From Tissierellia bacterium (GTDB lineage: Bacteria > Bacillota_A > Clostridia > Tissierellales > Peptoniphilaceae), in the NCBI GenBank assembly GCA_012728775.1, contig JAAYEN010000030.1, positions 1 to 8,982 of the forward strand: DNA of 8,982 nt. Direction: 5' to 3'. Position numbers and translations under genes: made by a program. This document shows, one piece after another, positions 6,988 to 8,982 of the stretch (position 1 is the first letter of the stretch; each line of letters starts with the position of its first letter). The notes under the pieces are model-generated. The model was not told the origin of the DNA. It ran no database searches and worked only from the letters and a program-made list of their open reading frames with translations.

Positions 6988-7491
6988 TTAAATTTTATTT
7001 TTTATATTTCTGTATAAGAGAGAAGCTAGTATAGCACCTACTACTCCTTGTAGTACATTACCTGGAAAACTGGCAATTGCAGCTGGGAAATCATATAAAA
7101 ATATTTCAGCCAATAGATAACCTATAGCCATCCAGATGCCTCCTACTACTAGTGGGATTAAAGTATTTTTTTCTTTTAATATTTTTCTAAACAAAAATAC
7201 ACCTAAAGCACCTTCAATGCCTTTAATAACCAGTGTAAATGGAGCATAGTAAGCATATCCCAGTATAATATCTGCAAGGGCTGAACCCACTCCTCCTACT
7301 ACAAAACCACCAGTTGGTCCTAATATCATGCCTGATAACAATACTATAGCATCTCCTAAATTAATGTAGCCTTGAGTAGCTATTGTAGGTATGGTGACTA
7401 GCATAGTAGCTAAAACTACAAGAGCCATTAATATGCCATAAAGTGCAACTTGATTGATTGAAAATTTTGATTTTGTTTCGTTCTTGTCCAT
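6988..7491 (-). CDS. ECF transporter S component (substrate-binding membrane subunit)
   Basis: This 167-residue, highly hydrophobic protein resembles S components of energy-coupling-factor vitamin transporters, of the ECF-ribofla_trS/COG4720 type by my reading. S components bind a vitamin or precursor and dock on a shared module (EcfA, EcfA', EcfT), whose genes are not in the window. About six membrane segments can be drawn: roughly 15-35, 45-60, 62-80, 83-102, 110-132 and 142-162. Recognisable family stretches are GYINLGDAIVLLSG (41-54), GPTGGFVVGGVGSALAD (58-74) and YAPFTLVIKG (82-91); the small-residue-rich first helix is where EcfT contact is expected. The ATG at 7491 has AGGAGG eight bases upstream. 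It lies 85 bases after gltX in the same direction with no terminator between, so read-through is possible. Relatives include HmpT (thiamine precursor); riboflavin, cobalamin or another substrate cannot be excluded. Confidence 0.87.
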   Translation of the reverse strand: MDKNETKSKFSINQVALYGILMALVVLATMLVTIPTIATQGYINLGDAIVLLSGMILGPTGGFVVGGVGSALADIILGYAYYAPFTLVIKGIEGALGVFLFRKILKEKNTLIPLVVGGIWMAIGYLLAEIFLYDFPAAIASFPGNVLQGVVGAILASLLYRNIKNKI

Positions 7492-7495
7492 AAAA

Positions 7496-7523
7496 ATATC
7501 CTCCTAATATATTAAGAGGATAT
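7496..7523 (-). promoter_or_regulatory. Inverted repeat that can mask the S-component ribosome binding site
   Basis: On the minus strand ATATCCTC (7523-7516) and GAGGATAT (7503-7496) are perfectly complementary. The 12 bases between form a T-G wobble around the self-complementary TAATATATTA. The ribosome binding site AGGAGG (7505-7500) lies largely in the 3' arm, so the folded RNA would hide it. No poly-T run follows beyond TTTTT in the spacer, so translational control fits better than termination. Confidence 0.6.
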
Positions 7524-7530
7524 CAATTAT

Positions 7531-7576
7531 CTGGTATCTTTACAAGTACCATTATACATATTAATGTAGGTACCAG
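7531..7576 (-). other. Interlocked inverted repeats in the gltX/S-component gap
   Basis: Starting directly after the gltX stop, the minus strand carries CTGGTA (7576-7571) complementary to TACCAG (7536-7531), enclosing a small hairpin TACAT-TAAT-ATGTA (7568-7555). A second GGTA (7550-7547) can pair with the same TACC (7536-7533), so two folds compete. A TATAAT sequence at 7556-7551 could be a -10 box, although no matching -35 is seen; in that case the GGTA(N10)TACC dyad (7550-7533) would sit at the transcription start like an operator. It is either a cis-acting RNA or a DNA operator. No known riboswitch consensus was recognised. Confidence 0.4.
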
Positions 7577-8982
7577 TTATATAAAACTTTTTACCTTTTC
7601 TATTCTGTCTAGGATTTTTTCTTTCCCAAGAAGATACAGAATGTTTGCAAGCTCAGGTCCATGTTGAACTCCAGTTATTGCAATTCTCGTTGGCATAAAT
7701 AAATTTTTGCCTTTGATTCCAGTTTCTTTTTGGATTTCTTTCATAAATGTTTTAGCAGCCTCGAAAGTTATTTTGTCCATGGCTTCTACTTTGTTTTTGA
7801 TAGCATCTAAAAGTTCTGGTACTGTCTCTCCTTTTAATATTTCTACTTCTTCATCTCCAAGTATCTCTGGATAATCTTCGAATGCGAATTTTATTTGTTC
7901 GGGAACTTGAGCTAGATTATCTACACTGTCTTGTATGGTCTCAAGTAAAATTTTCGTCCATTCTTCGTGAGGATCAAAGAAACTTTCTTCAACAAGTCCG
8001 CTGTTTACAATAAATGGCTTGGATAATTTATAAAATTCATCTATATTCAATTCTTTCATGTAGTGGCTGTTAACCCAGTCTAGTTTTTTTCGATCAAAAA
8101 TTCCACCTGCGCTAGCAACTCTATCAAAGGAAAACTCTTCTACCATTTCATCCATGCTCATTATTTCTTTATTACCCTCTGGGCTCCATCCCACAAGGGC
8201 TAGATAATTAACTAATCCTTCTGGAAGGTATCCGCTTGCTCTGAAATCCTCTACTGAAACATCCCCTTCTCTTTTAGAAAGTTTTTTTCTACTTTCATTC
8301 AATACTGTAGGTAAATGTACAAATTTTGGAGCCTTCCATCCAAAGGATTCAAATAAATATACGTGTTTTGGAGTAGAAGAAATCCATTCCTCACCTCTAA
8401 CTACGTGGGTAATTCCCATTAAATGATCGTCTACTACTACTGCCATATGATAAGTAGGATATCCATCTGATTTTAACAACACTTGGTCATCTAGATCGTC
8501 AGAGTTAATGGAAATATGGCCTCTTACTAAATCATCAAATTCAATCTGTTGATTATCAGGCATTTTAAGTCTCACTACATATTCTTCTCCTGCAGCGATT
8601 CTCTCTTTAGCATTTTCTAGAGTTACTCCTCTGCAAAGTCCATCATATTTAGGAACTTTTCCTTCCATTTTTTGTCTCTCACGAAGATTTTCTAGTCTAT
8701 CCATGTCGCAAAAACAATAATATGCATGACCACTTTCTATTAAGCGCTCCACATATTCATGATATATGTCCAATCTTTCAGATTGTATATATGGTCCACT
8801 GTCTCCCTTTTGTACAAGTTTGTCATCTTCAAAGAAAACTCCCTCATCATATGTTATTCCAGACCATTCTAAAGATCTGATTAAGTTTTCTAGAGCACCT
8901 TCTACAAATCTAGTTTGATCAGTGTCTTCTATTCTAAGAATAAATTTTCCATTATTTCTCTTTGCAAACAAATAATTATACA
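7577..8982 (-). CDS. gltX: Glutamyl-tRNA synthetase, 5'-truncated by window edge
   Basis: This is a class I aminoacyl-tRNA synthetase that charges tRNA-Glu, and possibly also tRNA-Gln where the amidotransferase route is used. The reading frame stays open to the right edge (...YNYLFAKRNNGKFILRIEDTDQTR), and family members begin about 25 residues earlier with the HIGH-type motif, so the start is outside the window. An in-frame TTG at 8971 is an internal leucine codon, not a start. In the visible part (467 complete codons plus the stop) are the Rossmann-fold strand FILRIEDTD, the YYCFC...YDGLC region (partial zinc-knuckle cysteines), the acceptor-stem/catalytic stretch VLLKSDGYPTYHMAVVVDDHLMGITHVVRGEEW and the KMSKS-type loop KKLSKRE about 230 residues in. 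The C-terminal helical anticodon-binding domain runs to the end (GVQHGPELANILYLLGKE). No internal stop or frameshift is seen. Confidence 0.96.
   Translation of the reverse strand, partial: YNYLFAKRNNGKFILRIEDTDQTRFVEGALENLIRSLEWSGITYDEGVFFEDDKLVQKGDSGPYIQSERLDIYHEYVERLIESGHAYYCFCDMDRLENLRERQKMEGKVPKYDGLCRGVTLENAKERIAAGEEYVVRLKMPDNQQIEFDDLVRGHISINSDDLDDQVLLKSDGYPTYHMAVVVDDHLMGITHVVRGEEWISSTPKHVYLFESFGWKAPKFVHLPTVLNESRKKLSKREGDVSVEDFRASGYLPEGLVNYLALVGWSPEGNKEIMSMDEMVEEFSFDRVASAGGIFDRKKLDWVNSHYMKELNIDEFYKLSKPFIVNSGLVEESFFDPHEEWTKILLETIQDSVDNLAQVPEQIKFAFEDYPEILGDEEVEILKGETVPELLDAIKNKVEAMDKITFEAAKTFMKEIQKETGIKGKNLFMPTRIAITGVQHGPELANILYLLGKEKILDRIEKVKSFI

Noticed and set aside
7492..7576. Known riboswitch (FMN, TPP, THF, preQ1, cobalamin) or T-box before the S-component gene
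   Set aside because: By eye none of the conserved core sequences is present, and 85 bases is too short for FMN, cobalamin or T-box elements. A covariance-model search would be decisive.
7531..7576. Intrinsic terminator for gltX
   Set aside because: Inverted repeats follow the stop codon, but no T tract follows the stem on the minus strand, so a rho-independent terminator is not supported.
8969..8971. TTG as the start codon of gltX
   Set aside because: Codons further upstream (YNYL) continue the conserved GluRS N-terminal sequence in frame to the window edge, so TTG is an internal leucine.

Overview
This window looks like chromosomal housekeeping DNA from an AT-rich, low-GC Gram-positive anaerobe (Firmicutes, Clostridia/Tissierellia-like; a Peptoniphilus or Anaerococcus relative is plausible but cannot be proven here). 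The reasons are strong AGGAGG-type ribosome binding sites, AT-rich codon choice (AGA, TTA, ATA), extended -10 promoters, an oxygen-independent B12-dependent ribonucleotide reductase, and an ECF-type vitamin transporter component. Coding DNA fills over 90% of the window. I see no mobile element, CRISPR array, phage gene, rRNA or tRNA.

Layout from left to right. (1) 1-1313, minus: a 23S rRNA uracil-5-methyltransferase of the RlmD/RumA type, lacking only its last few codons beyond the left edge. (2) 1314-1423: a short divergent promoter region. (3) 1424-2323, plus: a secreted polysaccharide (NodB-fold) deacetylase, the only plus-strand gene. (4) 2328-2370: one hairpin that can end transcription from both sides. 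(5) 2364-4539, minus: a two-gene ABC-2 export operon (NatA-like ATPase, then NatB-like permease) with an 8-base gene overlap and a clear promoter. (6) 4702-6822, minus: nrdJ, the adenosylcobalamin-dependent class II ribonucleotide reductase, with a strong terminator behind it and a near-consensus NrdR box in front. (7) 6988-7491, minus: an ECF transporter S component (small-molecule/vitamin binding membrane subunit), with its own terminator and an unusually structured leader. (8) 7577-8982, minus: gltX, glutamyl-tRNA synthetase, missing about its first 25 residues beyond the right edge.

The genes do not form one pathway. The clearest regulatory logic is around nrdJ: a 16-bp palindrome touching its ribosome binding site matches the recognition sequence of the RNR repressor NrdR. 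The next gene upstream is a vitamin-uptake subunit. Cobalamin, the cofactor NrdJ needs, is one possible substrate, but a terminator separates the two genes and the family's best-known assignments point elsewhere, so this is only a hypothesis. The 85-nt gltX/S-component gap holds two inverted-repeat systems, one of which would hide the ribosome binding site of the S-component gene. That is the least explained non-coding stretch here. I found no convincing new multi-gene system.
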